Assembly (NCBI RefSeq): GCF_041807905.1
Contig: NZ_JBGVSA010000013.1
Coordinates: forward strand, 1 to 64,000
Direction of reading: 5' to 3'
Source of the DNA: JBGVSA01 sp041807905
Lineage (GTDB): Bacteria; Pseudomonadota; Gammaproteobacteria; Burkholderiales; Rhodocyclaceae
DNA length: 64,000 nucleotides
The position numbers were made by a program, and so were the translations under genes. Numbering within the stretch: the first letter of the stretch is position 1; each line of letters starts with the position of its first letter. The notes under the pieces were generated by a model. That model was given only the letters and a program-made list of their open reading frames with translations. It was not told the DNA's origin and ran no database searches. Shown in pieces: positions 40,120-48,498 of this stretch.

Positions 40120-41154
40120 TCAACTGACCGTGTAGGGCAGGGTGCCGAACGTCAGGCGCGGGCCGCCCGGCGTACCGACGCTGACGTCGTCGCTCTCGCG
40201 GCTCGAAATCTGCACGACCGCCAGCAGATCGTACCCGCCCTGCGGTGACGGTGCGACCGACAACACCTTGCCGCAGGATTGTTCCCCGAAGCCCGCCGAG
40301 TACAGATCGTCCCCCGCGGCGGCCGAACCTTCGGCCAGATGCGCGAAGAACATGCGCTTCTTGAGCTTGCCCAGGTACTGCGTGCGGGCGACGATTTCCT
40401 GTCCCGGGTAGCAACCTTTCTGGAAGCTCACGCCGCCGATGAGTTCGAAATTCACCATCTGTGCGACGAATTCTTCCTGCGTTGCGCTGGTGATCCAAGG
40501 AACTCCGGCACGAATGTCGAGCCAATTCCACGCTACCGAGCCGACCGGGCGCGCGCCCTGACTGGCGAGTTTCTTCCAGATGTCGGCGGCTTGTGCGACG
40601 GGCACGACGATCTGTGCGCGGGCACCGTCGAGTCGGATGACCTGCACCTGTCCTTGCGTCACGCTCATCGATTCGGGCGGCAGCGCCAGCCCGGCCGCGT
40701 CCAGCGCGTGGGCGGTGCCGGCGCCGGCCAGGCCGATCACGGCATAGTCGTGCGTCGGATTGGTCAGACGCACCTTTGAGCGCAGTACGTACATCGAGAG
40801 CTTCTTGTGCATGGCCGCCAGCAGGTCGGTGGAGGTCTGCAGAAAGATGCCCGCCTGGTCGCGCCACACCAGGAATGTCGCCAGCATGCGGCCCTTGGGG
40901 CTGTTGAAGCTGTCGTAGTGGGCGCGATGCAGCGCCAGGTTCTTGACGTCGTTGGACGTCAGGTTGTGCAGAAATGCTGCGGCATCCTCGCCTTCCGCGC
41001 GCATCAGGCCGCGATGGGTGAGGGGGGCGATGACGGTCGTGGTGGCCGCCGCCTGCACTTCGTCTTCGATGGCGCCAAAGTGCATGATGCCCGCCTGACC
41101 TTCTTCGAAGCGGGCGCCGATTTCGTCGAGAAATACCAACCAGGGTGACTGCAT
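40120..41154 (-). CDS. ygfZ: Folate-binding Fe-S cluster repair protein YgfZ
   Basis: A 344-residue tetrahydrofolate-binding protein of the GcvT fold that supports some [4Fe-4S] enzymes. The signature KGCYPGQEIVAR is present with its conserved cysteine, and the N-terminal part has LTHRGLMRAEGEDAAAFLHN. It is divergent from mltG, as in many betaproteobacteria. The 149-base gap between them would hold both promoters. Confidence 0.93.
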   Translation of the reverse strand: MQSPWLVFLDEIGARFEEGQAGIMHFGAIEDEVQAAATTTVIAPLTHRGLMRAEGEDAAAFLHNLTSNDVKNLALHRAHYDSFNSPKGRMLATFLVWRDQAGIFLQTSTDLLAAMHKKLSMYVLRSKVRLTNPTHDYAVIGLAGAGTAHALDAAGLALPPESMSVTQGQVQVIRLDGARAQIVVPVAQAADIWKKLASQGARPVGSVAWNWLDIRAGVPWITSATQEEFVAQMVNFELIGGVSFQKGCYPGQEIVARTQYLGKLKKRMFFAHLAEGSAAAGDDLYSAGFGEQSCGKVLSVAPSPQGGYDLLAVVQISSRESDDVSVGTPGGPRLTFGTLPYTVS

Positions 41155-41303
41155 GCTTGCTTCCGATACTGATTCGTGGGGTGTGCCGGCGAGCGCCGGG
41201 CGGCTTTCCGCTATTATAGGGCGCTTGGCTCGGCGGCCCGATTGGCGCCGGCCGTGTGTGCCCCGTGCGTTCTGTTCGTCATCTTATTCCTGCTTCGGTT
41301 CCA

Positions 41304-42302
41304 ATGCTGCGCTTGTTTTCCGCATTGCTTAAAACGGTCATTGCACTGGTCATCGTTGCGGCAGGTGCCCTCGCGTATTACGCGATGCGTCCGCTGCCGC
41401 AAACGCAACCTGTCGTCGACGTCGAGGTGCTGCGTGGCAGCACCATGCGCGAAGTGTCGCGTCAGGTCGCAAACGCCGGTATCGGCGTGGAGCCGACCGT
41501 CCTGACGTGGATCGCGCGCCTGTCCGGCCACGCCAATCGCGTCAAGGCCGGCAACTACCAGATCGCGGCCGGCATTTCGCCGTGGGAGCTGATCGAATTG
41601 CTGACTGCCGGTTCGACCTCGTACGCGGAAGTCGCCATCATCGAAGGCTGGAACGTCCGTCGCATGCGGGCCGCGATAGACGGCAGCCCCGACCTGCGGC
41701 ACGATTCGATGGGCCTGCCGGACGCAGAAGTCCTGGCTCGGCTCGATATTCCCGAAGCGCACCCTGAAGGCCTGTTCTTCCCCGATACCTACTTTGTGTC
41801 ACGGGGATCGAGCGATTTCGAAGTGCTGCGGCGCGCGCACCAGCAGATGGAAAAGCTCCTCCAGCGCGAATGGGAGCGCCGCGCGGCCAACCTGCCGCTG
41901 GCTACGCCCTATGAGGCCCTGATCCTCGCTTCGGTCGTCGAGAAGGAAACCGGCGTGCCGCAGGATCGCGAAAACGTCGCCTCGGTCTTCATCAATCGCC
42001 TTCGCGCCGGCATGCCGCTGCAGAGCGATCCGACGGTCATCTATGGCATGGGCGAAACCTACGCCGGCAACCTGCGCAAGCAGGATCTGCAGACCGACAC
42101 GCCGTACAACAGTTACACGCGGCGCGGCCTGCCGCCCACCCCGGTGGCGATGCCTGGGCTCGCGGCATTGCGGGCCGTGCTCAATCCGCCGACCACGCCG
42201 TATTACTACTTTGTCTCACGCGGAGACGGCACGAGCGAGTTCTCGCGCACGCTCGAGGAACACAACCGCGCCGTGGCGCGATACCAGAGAGGACGCGGAT
42301 GA
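41304..42302 (+). CDS. mltG: Endolytic murein transglycosylase MltG
   Basis: A 332-residue inner-membrane-anchored lytic transglycosylase that cuts nascent glycan strands. A membrane anchor occupies about 5-27, a LysM-like part follows, and the catalytic domain contains the conserved glutamate in LASVVEKETGVPQDRENVASV, with PLQSDPTVIYG and PTPVAMPG downstream. The start at 41304 gives MLRLFSALLK; there is no obvious ribosome-binding site, so the exact start is less certain. The stop overlaps tmk (ATGA). Confidence 0.93.
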   Translation: MLRLFSALLKTVIALVIVAAGALAYYAMRPLPQTQPVVDVEVLRGSTMREVSRQVANAGIGVEPTVLTWIARLSGHANRVKAGNYQIAAGISPWELIELLTAGSTSYAEVAIIEGWNVRRMRAAIDGSPDLRHDSMGLPDAEVLARLDIPEAHPEGLFFPDTYFVSRGSSDFEVLRRAHQQMEKLLQREWERRAANLPLATPYEALILASVVEKETGVPQDRENVASVFINRLRAGMPLQSDPTVIYGMGETYAGNLRKQDLQTDTPYNSYTRRGLPPTPVAMPGLAALRAVLNPPTTPYYYFVSRGDGTSEFSRTLEEHNRAVARYQRGRG

Positions 42303-42919
42303 GCGCGCAGCAGGGACGTTTCGTCACTTTCGAAGGCATCGACGGCGCGGGCAAGAGCACGCAGATTGCCGCCGTGGTCGATGCCATCCGCGCACGCGGC
42401 CTCGAAGTCGTACAGACGCGCGAGCCCGGCGGTACGCCGCTGGGAGAGAAGCTGCGCGAACTCGTGCTGCACGAACCCATGAACCTGGAAACCGAAGCGC
42501 TGCTGATGTTCGCCGCGCGTCGTGAGCATCTTGCAGCGCTGATCGAGCCCGCGCTGGCGCGTGGGGCATGGGTGGTGAGCGATCGCTTCACGGATGCCAC
42601 CTACGCCTACCAGGTCGGCGGGCGAGGGCTGGCGGAAGACAAATTCCGCACCCTGGAACATTGGGTGCACGCGCATCTGCAGCCTGACCTCACGTTCGTG
42701 TTCGATGTCGATCCGGCTGTCGCCGCTCAGCGTCTGGCCAGCGGGCGCGACCAGGCCGATCGTTTCGAGCGCGAGCAGCGGGACTTTTTCGTCCGCGTGC
42801 GCGAAGCGTATCTCGCACGAGCCAGAGCCTTTCCCGCACGTGTGGCGGTCGTGGATGCGGCGCGAGCGCCCGAGGCCGTCACGACCGACGTGCTGGCCCG
42901 CCTGGAACGGCTGGCATGA
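42299..42919 (+). CDS. tmk: Thymidylate kinase
   Basis: A 206-residue enzyme phosphorylating dTMP to dTDP. The P-loop is FEGIDGAGKST (11-21), the DRF motif is VVSDRFTDATYAYQ, and the lid region follows with QRLASGRDQADRFE. The 4-base overlaps with mltG upstream and holB downstream give the common mltG-tmk-holB operon. Confidence 0.96.
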   Translation: MSAQQGRFVTFEGIDGAGKSTQIAAVVDAIRARGLEVVQTREPGGTPLGEKLRELVLHEPMNLETEALLMFAARREHLAALIEPALARGAWVVSDRFTDATYAYQVGGRGLAEDKFRTLEHWVHAHLQPDLTFVFDVDPAVAAQRLASGRDQADRFEREQRDFFVRVREAYLARARAFPARVAVVDAARAPEAVTTDVLARLERLA

Positions 42920-43962
42920 GCGAGCGCACCTTGCCACCGTGGCTGCTGCCCTTGTGGCAGCGCGTGACGGCCGACATCGGCCGACTCCACCACGCATTGC
43001 TGCTGGCGGGGCCGCGTGGCAGCGGCAAACGGCAGTTCGCCGAAGCGCTGGCGCAGCGCCTGTTGTGTAATAGGCCGCGTGCCGACGGATTCGCGTGCGG
43101 CGCGTGCCCATCCTGCCACTGGTTCGCCGACGGCAATCATCCGGACATGCATCGCATGGTGCCGGAGAGCGCTGAAGAGGACGAAGGCGAAGCCGACGCC
43201 GAGGGCAAGAAGGAAAAAAAGAAATCCGATCAGATCCGCATCGAACAGGTGCGCGACATGCAGGGCCTGCTCGAAGTCGGCGGTCACCAGGGCGGACGGC
43301 GTGTCGTACTGGTCGATCCGGCCGAGGCCATGAATCCGCCCACGGCCAACGCGCTGCTCAAATCGTTGGAAGAGCCACAGACCGACGTCGTGTTCCTGCT
43401 CGTGTGCCACGCGCCGGGACAATTGCTGCCGACCATCCGCAGTCGCTGCCAGAGTTGGGTGTTCCCGAAGCCGGCGGCCGACGAGGCGGCCAAGTGGTTG
43501 CGTGAAGCCGGGGTCACGGACGCCGATGCATTGCTCGGATTCGCGTCCGGCTTGCCGCTGGCCGCGCAGGAACTTGCCACGGGGCCGCTGGCCGATGCGC
43601 GCGCGCGCTTTGCGCGCGACATGCTTGCCTTGTCTTCGGGCGATCCGCTCAAGCTGGCGGGTGAATGGGAGTCCTGGCTCAAGAGCAAGGCGGCCGTGGA
43701 AGGCGGAGTGACGCTCACGCTGCTGGTGTCATGGTTGCAGCGTTGGCTGGCGGACGGGGCCCGCGTGGCGCGTGGCCAGTCGCCGCGCTTTTTCGCCGAT
43801 CACGGCAAAGCGCTGGTGCAACAGGCCGGTGCGCACGCTGAAGGGTGGCTGGCCGCGTATCACGAGCTGACGGCGTTTCGTAAGGTGTCGCAGCATCCGC
43901 TGAACCAACGCCTGTTCCTCGAGGACGTTCTCATGCGCGTGCGGCGCGGCATGGCGCGCTGA
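42916..43962 (+). CDS. holB: DNA polymerase III delta-prime subunit
   Basis: A 348-residue clamp-loader subunit. The P-loop-like segment is GPRGSGKR (32-39), and zinc-binding cysteines lie at 51, 61, 64 and 67. An acidic and lysine-rich insertion (EEDEGEADAEGKKEKKKSDQ) sits between the zinc module and sensor strand, longer than in E. coli. LKSLEEPQTDVVFLLVCHAP and the SRCQSW motif confirm the family. It is translationally coupled to tmk. Confidence 0.93.
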   Translation: MSERTLPPWLLPLWQRVTADIGRLHHALLLAGPRGSGKRQFAEALAQRLLCNRPRADGFACGACPSCHWFADGNHPDMHRMVPESAEEDEGEADAEGKKEKKKSDQIRIEQVRDMQGLLEVGGHQGGRRVVLVDPAEAMNPPTANALLKSLEEPQTDVVFLLVCHAPGQLLPTIRSRCQSWVFPKPAADEAAKWLREAGVTDADALLGFASGLPLAAQELATGPLADARARFARDMLALSSGDPLKLAGEWESWLKSKAAVEGGVTLTLLVSWLQRWLADGARVARGQSPRFFADHGKALVQQAGAHAEGWLAAYHELTAFRKVSQHPLNQRLFLEDVLMRVRRGMAR

Positions 43963-44062
43963 CCGTTCGTCGCGCGTCCGGTGCGGCGTTCAAGTTGGCA
44001 CTGGCCTTGCCGATGATGACGAGATACGCTCAACGGAACAGCGTTTCGCGCCCAGACTAGAC

Positions 44063-44434
44063 ATGGAACCTGCCCGACCCACCGCTGCCAGTACCGCCCG
44101 CCCGAGTGTTCTGTCGCTCAACATCAACTCGCGTTCGGGGCTCTACGCGGCGTATATGCCGTTCATCAAGAACGGCGGCCTGTTCGTGCCCACGCCCAAG
44201 ACGTATATGCCGGGCGACGAAGTCTTCATGCTGCTGCAACTGATGGATGACCCGGCCAAGCTCGCCGTCAAGGGCAAGGTGGCATGGGTCACGCCGGCCA
44301 ACGCGCAGAACGGCAAGGTGCAGGGCATGGGGGTGCAGTTTGCGGCCGATGAAGGCGGCGTGGCGGCCAAGGTCAAGATCGAACAGATCCTGGGCAGCGC
44401 GCTGGGCTCCAACCGCCCGACGCATACGCTCTAG
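44063..44434 (+). CDS. pilZ: PilZ-domain protein
   Basis: A 123-residue single PilZ domain: LSLNINSRSGLYAAYMPFIK, the loop NGGLFVPTPKTYMPGDEVFM, and GKVAWVTPANAQNGKVQGMG. The RxxxR motif that binds cyclic di-GMP is absent, and the second motif is degenerate, as in the type IV pilus protein PilZ, which does not bind the nucleotide. Its place after holB and before tatD matches that pilus-assembly PilZ in Pseudomonas and betaproteobacteria. It probably supports type IV pilus biogenesis with PilB and FimX-like partners. Confidence 0.9.
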   Translation: MEPARPTAASTARPSVLSLNINSRSGLYAAYMPFIKNGGLFVPTPKTYMPGDEVFMLLQLMDDPAKLAVKGKVAWVTPANAQNGKVQGMGVQFAADEGGVAAKVKIEQILGSALGSNRPTHTL

Positions 44435-44458
44435 ATCCTCGTCCCCGCTGACCGCCAG

Positions 44459-44484
44459 AGGCCGGCCCGAGCGCCGGCCTTTTT
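44459..44484 (+). terminator. Intrinsic terminator after the PilZ gene
   Basis: Stem AGGCCGGC/GCCGGCCT with loop CCGAGC, followed by five T. It ends the mltG-tmk-holB-pilZ unit 25 bases after the stop, so tatD should have its own promoter. Confidence 0.9.
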
Positions 44485-44544
44485 CGTTGCTGCACGATCC
44501 GCGGCGGTACAATCGCCGACCGTGTTTCATTCCGTACCTGCGCC

Positions 44545-45321
44545 ATGTTTGTCGACTCCCACTGCCACATCGATTTCCCCGACCTCGCCGCGCAAGGGGA
44601 GGCGCTGTTCGAGCGGATGGCGGCGGCACAGGTCACGCACGCCATGTGCATCGGCGTCAGTTTCGAAAATCTGCCGCGCGTGATGGGAACCGCGCAAGCA
44701 CACGACAACATCTTTGCGTCGGTCGGGGTGCACCCGGAGAACACCGACTGCGAAGAGGCGACCGTCGACAAGCTGCTTGGCTTTGCGCGTCACCCGAAAG
44801 TCGTCGCCATTGGTGAGACCGGCCTGGATTACTACTGGCACAAGGACAAGCCGGAATGGCAGCGCGAGCGCTTTCGCGCCCACATCCGCGCCGCCACGGC
44901 CTGCGACAAGCCGTTGGTGATCCACACCCGCGATGCGGCGGAAGACACACTGCGGATCATGCGCGAAGAGCGCGCGGATGTGCCGCGCGGCGTCATGCAC
45001 TGCTTTACCGAGACGCAGGCCGTGGCGGATGCGGCATTGGAAATGGGCTTCTACATTTCGTTTTCGGGCATCGTTACCTTCAAGAATGCGACGACGATCA
45101 AGGATGTGGCGCGCACCGTGCCGCTGGAGCGCATGTTGATCGAGACCGATTCGCCTTATCTGGCGCCCGTGCCTTATCGCGGCAAGCAGAACGAACCGTC
45201 GTACGTGCCGCACGTAGCGGTCGAGATCGCACGCCTACGCGGCATCAGCGTTGACGAGGTGGCGGAGGCGACGACGCGCAATTTCTTCGCGCTGTTCAAG
45301 GATGCCCATCCGGTGGCGTGA
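44545..45321 (+). CDS. tatD: TatD-family metal-dependent hydrolase
   Basis: A 258-residue amidohydrolase-fold protein (3'-5' DNA/RNA nuclease family). Metal ligands are seen in DSHCHIDF (4-11), GETGLDYYW, HTRDAAED, and MHCFTETQAV, with a final TDSPYLAPVPYRG. The family includes nucleases and D-aminoacyl-tRNA deacylases; the exact role is unclear. It follows the PilZ gene, as in many Gram-negatives, but is separated by a terminator. Confidence 0.92.
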   Translation: MFVDSHCHIDFPDLAAQGEALFERMAAAQVTHAMCIGVSFENLPRVMGTAQAHDNIFASVGVHPENTDCEEATVDKLLGFARHPKVVAIGETGLDYYWHKDKPEWQRERFRAHIRAATACDKPLVIHTRDAAEDTLRIMREERADVPRGVMHCFTETQAVADAALEMGFYISFSGIVTFKNATTIKDVARTVPLERMLIETDSPYLAPVPYRGKQNEPSYVPHVAVEIARLRGISVDEVAEATTRNFFALFKDAHPVA

Positions 45322-45336
45322 GGCGTACGCAGGGCG

Positions 45337-45363
45337 AAAAAAAGGCCGCTGATGCGGCCTTCT
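45337..45363. terminator. Bidirectional terminator between tatD and suhB
   Basis: Stem AAGGCCGC/GCGGCCTT (45342-45349 and 45354-45361) with a TGAT loop. A run of A precedes it (T on the minus strand) and a T-rich segment follows, so it can serve both converging genes. Confidence 0.88.
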
Positions 45364-45382
45364 TCATTTTGTGCGGCGCCAA

Positions 45383-46186
45383 TCAGGCGCGGATGTCACC
45401 GCGATGCTGCTGGATGATCGGCAGGATCTGGCCGAAAACCTTCGGCGAGCCCGCGACGACGTTGCCCGTCGACAGGTAATCGGATTCGCCGGCGAAGTCG
45501 CTCACCAGACCACCGGCTTCGGAAATCATCAGCGTGCCGGCCGCCATGTCCCAGGGCTGCAGGCCCATTTCGAAGAAGCCGTCGGCGCGGCCACAGGCGA
45601 CATAGGCCAGGTCGAGTGCTGCAGCGCCCGGACGGCGCAGGCCAGCGGTTTTTTCAGCCAGTTCGCGGAACATGCCGAGGTAGGCGTCCATGTGCGTCAT
45701 CGACTTGAACGGGAAGCCCGTGAAGATGAGCGATTCGGACAGCCGGGCACGCTTGGAGACGCGCACGCGGCGGTCATTCAGGAAGGCGCCGCGTCCGCGC
45801 GATGCGGTGAAGAGTTCGTTACGCGTCGGGTCGTAGATGACGGCTTGCTGCACCACGCCCTTTTCGGCCAGTGCGATGGAAACCGCATATTGCGGGAAGC
45901 CGTGGATGAAGTTGGTCGTGCCGTCGAGCGGATCGATGATCCATTGGAAATCGCTGTTGGTGGCGGGGCCGGTCTGGCCGGACTCCTCTGCTAGAATCGC
46001 GTGCTCCGGATATGCCTCGCGGATCACTTCGATGATCGCCTGTTCGGCGGCGGCATCCACTTCCGTTACGAAGTCATTGGGCGACTTGGCGCGCACTTGG
46101 AGCAGATCGAGGTCCAGCGTGGCGCGGTTGATGATGGTGCCGGCGCGGCGGGCGGCCTTGACGGCAATGTTCAGAGTCGGATGCAT
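45383..46186 (-). CDS. suhB: Inositol monophosphatase family protein SuhB
   Basis: A 267-residue magnesium-dependent phosphatase. The metal motifs are EE (67-68), DPLDGTT (85-91), and WDMAAGTLMISEAGG near 220. SuhB also binds ribosomal transcription antitermination complexes in E. coli. The ATG at 46186 gives MHPTLNIAVKAARRAG, the usual N-terminus; the longer open frame is not supported. It is divergent from trmJ, the standard arrangement in Proteobacteria. Confidence 0.95.
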   Translation of the reverse strand: MHPTLNIAVKAARRAGTIINRATLDLDLLQVRAKSPNDFVTEVDAAAEQAIIEVIREAYPEHAILAEESGQTGPATNSDFQWIIDPLDGTTNFIHGFPQYAVSIALAEKGVVQQAVIYDPTRNELFTASRGRGAFLNDRRVRVSKRARLSESLIFTGFPFKSMTHMDAYLGMFRELAEKTAGLRRPGAAALDLAYVACGRADGFFEMGLQPWDMAAGTLMISEAGGLVSDFAGESDYLSTGNVVAGSPKVFGQILPIIQQHRGDIRA

Positions 46187-46264
46187 GGGCGTCGAACCAG
46201 TTCGGGCGTGGCGACCCACAAAAAAGCCGCCGCTGCGTATTCGGAAAACCGGCAATTATAACGT

Positions 46265-47029
46265 ATGACCGATCAAACCCCGATCCCTTCGACCGTAAAC
46301 ACCTTGGACCGCGTGCGCGTCGTGCTGTCGCGACCGAGCCATCCTGGCAATATCGGTGCCGCGGCGCGCGCCCTCAAGACGATGGGCCTGTCGCGCCTGT
46401 ATCTGGTGCAGCCCAAATCGTTTCCCCATCCGGAAGCCGAGTCACGAGCCTCCGGTGCCACCGACGTGCTGGCGTCCGCCGTGGTGTGCGATTCGCTGGA
46501 AGAAGCCCTGACGGGCGTGACGATGGCGGCGGCGCTGACTTCACGTCGGCGCGAACTGGCCGTGCCGATGCAATGGTCGCGCCAGGCGGCGACTACTTTG
46601 TCCTCGCAGGCCGGGCAGGGCGCCGAAGTTGCCATGGTGTTCGGCAACGAGACCTACGGCCTGTCCAACGACGAATTGGCCTTATGCCAGTTGCCGGTGA
46701 TGATCCCGGCCAATCCGGCCTATGCCTCGCTCAACCTCGCGGCAGCCGTACAGTTGATGTGCTACGAACTGCGCATGGCGAGCACCGACCCGGGCGTTGC
46801 GCCGGCGGGCATGGAAGGCGAACCGGCGACGGTCGACGAAGTCGAGCAGTTGTACGAGCACTTCCAGCAGGCCATGACGGCCAGCGGTTTTTTCGATCCG
46901 GCGAATCCCAAACGGCTCATGCCGCGCTTGCGGCGCATGTTCGGACGCATCCGACTGGAGAAGGACGAGGTCAACATACTGCGCGGAATGCTCAATTTTT
47001 TCGAGAAACCGTTCCGCGAGCGCTCTTGA
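46265..47029 (+). CDS. trmJ: tRNA (cytidine/uridine-2'-O-)-methyltransferase TrmJ
   Basis: A 254-residue SPOUT methyltransferase that 2'-O-methylates position 32 of several tRNAs. The motifs are SRPSHPGNIGAAARALKTMG (N-terminal), MVFGNETYGLSNDEL and IPANPAYASLNLAAAVQLM, which form the SAM knot. The C-terminal helices are typical of TrmJ rather than TrmL. It is divergent from suhB and precedes cysE, as in many betaproteobacteria (suhB-trmJ-cysE-iscR). Confidence 0.94.
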   Translation: MTDQTPIPSTVNTLDRVRVVLSRPSHPGNIGAAARALKTMGLSRLYLVQPKSFPHPEAESRASGATDVLASAVVCDSLEEALTGVTMAAALTSRRRELAVPMQWSRQAATTLSSQAGQGAEVAMVFGNETYGLSNDELALCQLPVMIPANPAYASLNLAAAVQLMCYELRMASTDPGVAPAGMEGEPATVDEVEQLYEHFQQAMTASGFFDPANPKRLMPRLRRMFGRIRLEKDEVNILRGMLNFFEKPFRERS

Positions 47030-47077
47030 CGCCATTTCACGACATTCCTGCCCCGACTTTGCCGTTTTATGGCACTA

Positions 47078-47110
47078 ATAGTTGACCGAAAAAGTCGGGA
47101 ATCCTACGAT
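47078..47110 (+). promoter_or_regulatory. cysE promoter with a type 1 IscR-like site
   Basis: TTGACC (47082-47087) and TACGAT (47105-47110) with a 17-base spacer form the promoter. The 25 bases at 47078-47102 match the type 1 IscR consensus (ATASYYGACT ... AGTCRRSTAT) at 22 positions; mismatches are at positions 10, 15 and 23. The site begins 4 bases before the -35 box, exactly as at the iscR promoter. Confidence 0.75.
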
Positions 47111-47145
47111 AAATTCCCTTTCTGATATCAAGCCGAGTCCGCTAG

Positions 47146-47901
47146 ATGTTTGCCCGTTTACGTGAAGATGCCGCCAGCGTGTTGGCACGCGATCCCGCAG
47201 CCCGCAGCATGCTCGAGGTGATCTCGTGTTATCCGGGCTTTCACGCCGTGGCGATGCATCGGGTCGGCAACTGGTTCTGGCGCCACGAATGGCGCCTGCT
47301 GGCGCGTTGGGTGTCGCAGTTCTCGCGCTTCATGACCGGCATCGAGATCCACCCGGCCGCACGCATCGGCCGCCGCGTGTTCATCGATCACGGCATGGGT
47401 GTCGTGATTGGCGAGACCGCCGAGGTGGGCGACGATTGCACGATCTATCAGGGCGTCACGCTGGGCGGTACCTCGCTGTATCGGGGCGTCAAGCGCCATC
47501 CGACGCTGGAGGCCGGCGTGGTGGTGGGCGCCGGCGCGAAAGTGCTCGGCGGTTTCACGGTCGGGCGTGGCGCCAAGATCGGCTCCAACGCTGTTGTGGT
47601 CAAGCCGGTGCCCTCCGAGGCGACGGCCGTCGGCAACCCGGCGCGCATCATCGAGCCCGATGCCAAGACGCGCGAGCACAGTCCGGAAGTGCAGGGTTTT
47701 TCGGCCTATGGCGTCACGCGCAACATGGACGACCCGCTGGTAAAGGCCGTGCACGCATTGCTCGACCATGCCACGCAACAGGACAAGCGGATCGATACCC
47801 TGATGGCACGCCTGAAGGCCGCCGGCCTGTGCGCAGAGTCTGACGACCCCCGCGAAGGCAAGCCATTCGACCATGACTACCTCTCCAAGATCGTTGATTG
47901 A
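47146..47901 (+). CDS. cysE: Serine O-acetyltransferase
   Basis: A 251-residue left-handed beta-helix enzyme that acetylates serine, the first step of cysteine synthesis. Signatures: HRVGNWFWRHEW, the hexapeptide repeats from about residue 65, IDHGMGVVIGETAEVGDDCT, GGTSLYRGVKRHPTLE and GSNAVVVKPVP. It belongs to the short bacterial form close to the NifP/CysE2 type. Cysteine is the sulfur donor for the Fe-S machinery encoded just downstream, and the promoter carries an IscR-like site; the isc genes begin 105 bases after the stop. Confidence 0.94.
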   Translation: MFARLREDAASVLARDPAARSMLEVISCYPGFHAVAMHRVGNWFWRHEWRLLARWVSQFSRFMTGIEIHPAARIGRRVFIDHGMGVVIGETAEVGDDCTIYQGVTLGGTSLYRGVKRHPTLEAGVVVGAGAKVLGGFTVGRGAKIGSNAVVVKPVPSEATAVGNPARIIEPDAKTREHSPEVQGFSAYGVTRNMDDPLVKAVHALLDHATQQDKRIDTLMARLKAAGLCAESDDPREGKPFDHDYLSKIVD

Positions 47902-47932
47902 CGGGCCTTATCAATCCGCTTAATGGCGGCGA

Positions 47933-47965
47933 TTGCTTGACTGTTTTTCTCGGGTATTTTAATCT
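47933..47965 (+). promoter_or_regulatory. iscR promoter with a type 1 IscR-like site
   Basis: TTGACT (47937-47942) and TAATCT (47960-47965) with a 17-base spacer. Bases 47933-47957 match the type 1 IscR consensus at 21 of 25 positions (mismatches at 1, 3, 16 and 17), again starting 4 bases before the -35 box. Autorepression by [2Fe-2S]-IscR is expected. Confidence 0.75.
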
Positions 47966-48006
47966 TGAGAAAATTAATCAGGTATTGACCAGATTCGGAG
48001 CTGCAG

Positions 48007-48489
48007 ATGCGACTGACCACTAAAGGGCGATTTGCCGTCACGGCCATGATCGACCTTGGCTTGCGCCAAGGCGACGGCCCGGTGACCCTGGCCGGCATCA
48101 GCGAACGGCAGGGCATTTCGCTGTCGTACCTCGAACAACTGTTTGGCAAATTGCGCCGTTACGAACTTGTCACGAGCGTGCGGGGCCCCGGCGGCGGCTA
48201 TTGCCTGGCACGACCGCTGGAAGAAATCTCGGTGGCGGACATCATCATCGCCGTTGATGAGCCGCTCGACGCCACCCAGTGTGGCGGCAAGGAAAACTGC
48301 CACGACGACCGTCGCTGCATGACGCACGATCTGTGGACGAACCTCAACCGCCACATGTTCGACTACCTGCAATCGGTCAATCTGGGCGGCCTGGTCGCGG
48401 ATCAGAAAAAGCGGGCCGAGCGCGGCATGAGTGTTCTGCACGACGAGCGCAGCCAGTTCCACGAGCCGAGGGAGTCGGCTGCGGCCTGA
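48007..48489 (+). CDS. iscR: Fe-S cluster-sensing regulator IscR
   Basis: A 160-residue Rrf2-family winged-helix regulator. The cluster ligands Cys92, Cys98, Cys104 and His107 match E. coli IscR numbering exactly, so it should hold a [2Fe-2S] cluster. The recognition region is LAGISERQGISLSYLEQLFG. As holo-protein it represses type 1 sites, two of which lie upstream (cysE and iscR promoters). It is the first gene of the isc operon, with a second cysteine desulfurase gene 9 bases downstream. Confidence 0.96.
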   Translation: MRLTTKGRFAVTAMIDLGLRQGDGPVTLAGISERQGISLSYLEQLFGKLRRYELVTSVRGPGGGYCLARPLEEISVADIIIAVDEPLDATQCGGKENCHDDRRCMTHDLWTNLNRHMFDYLQSVNLGGLVADQKKRAERGMSVLHDERSQFHEPRESAAA

Positions 48490-48498
48490 TCGAACGCG

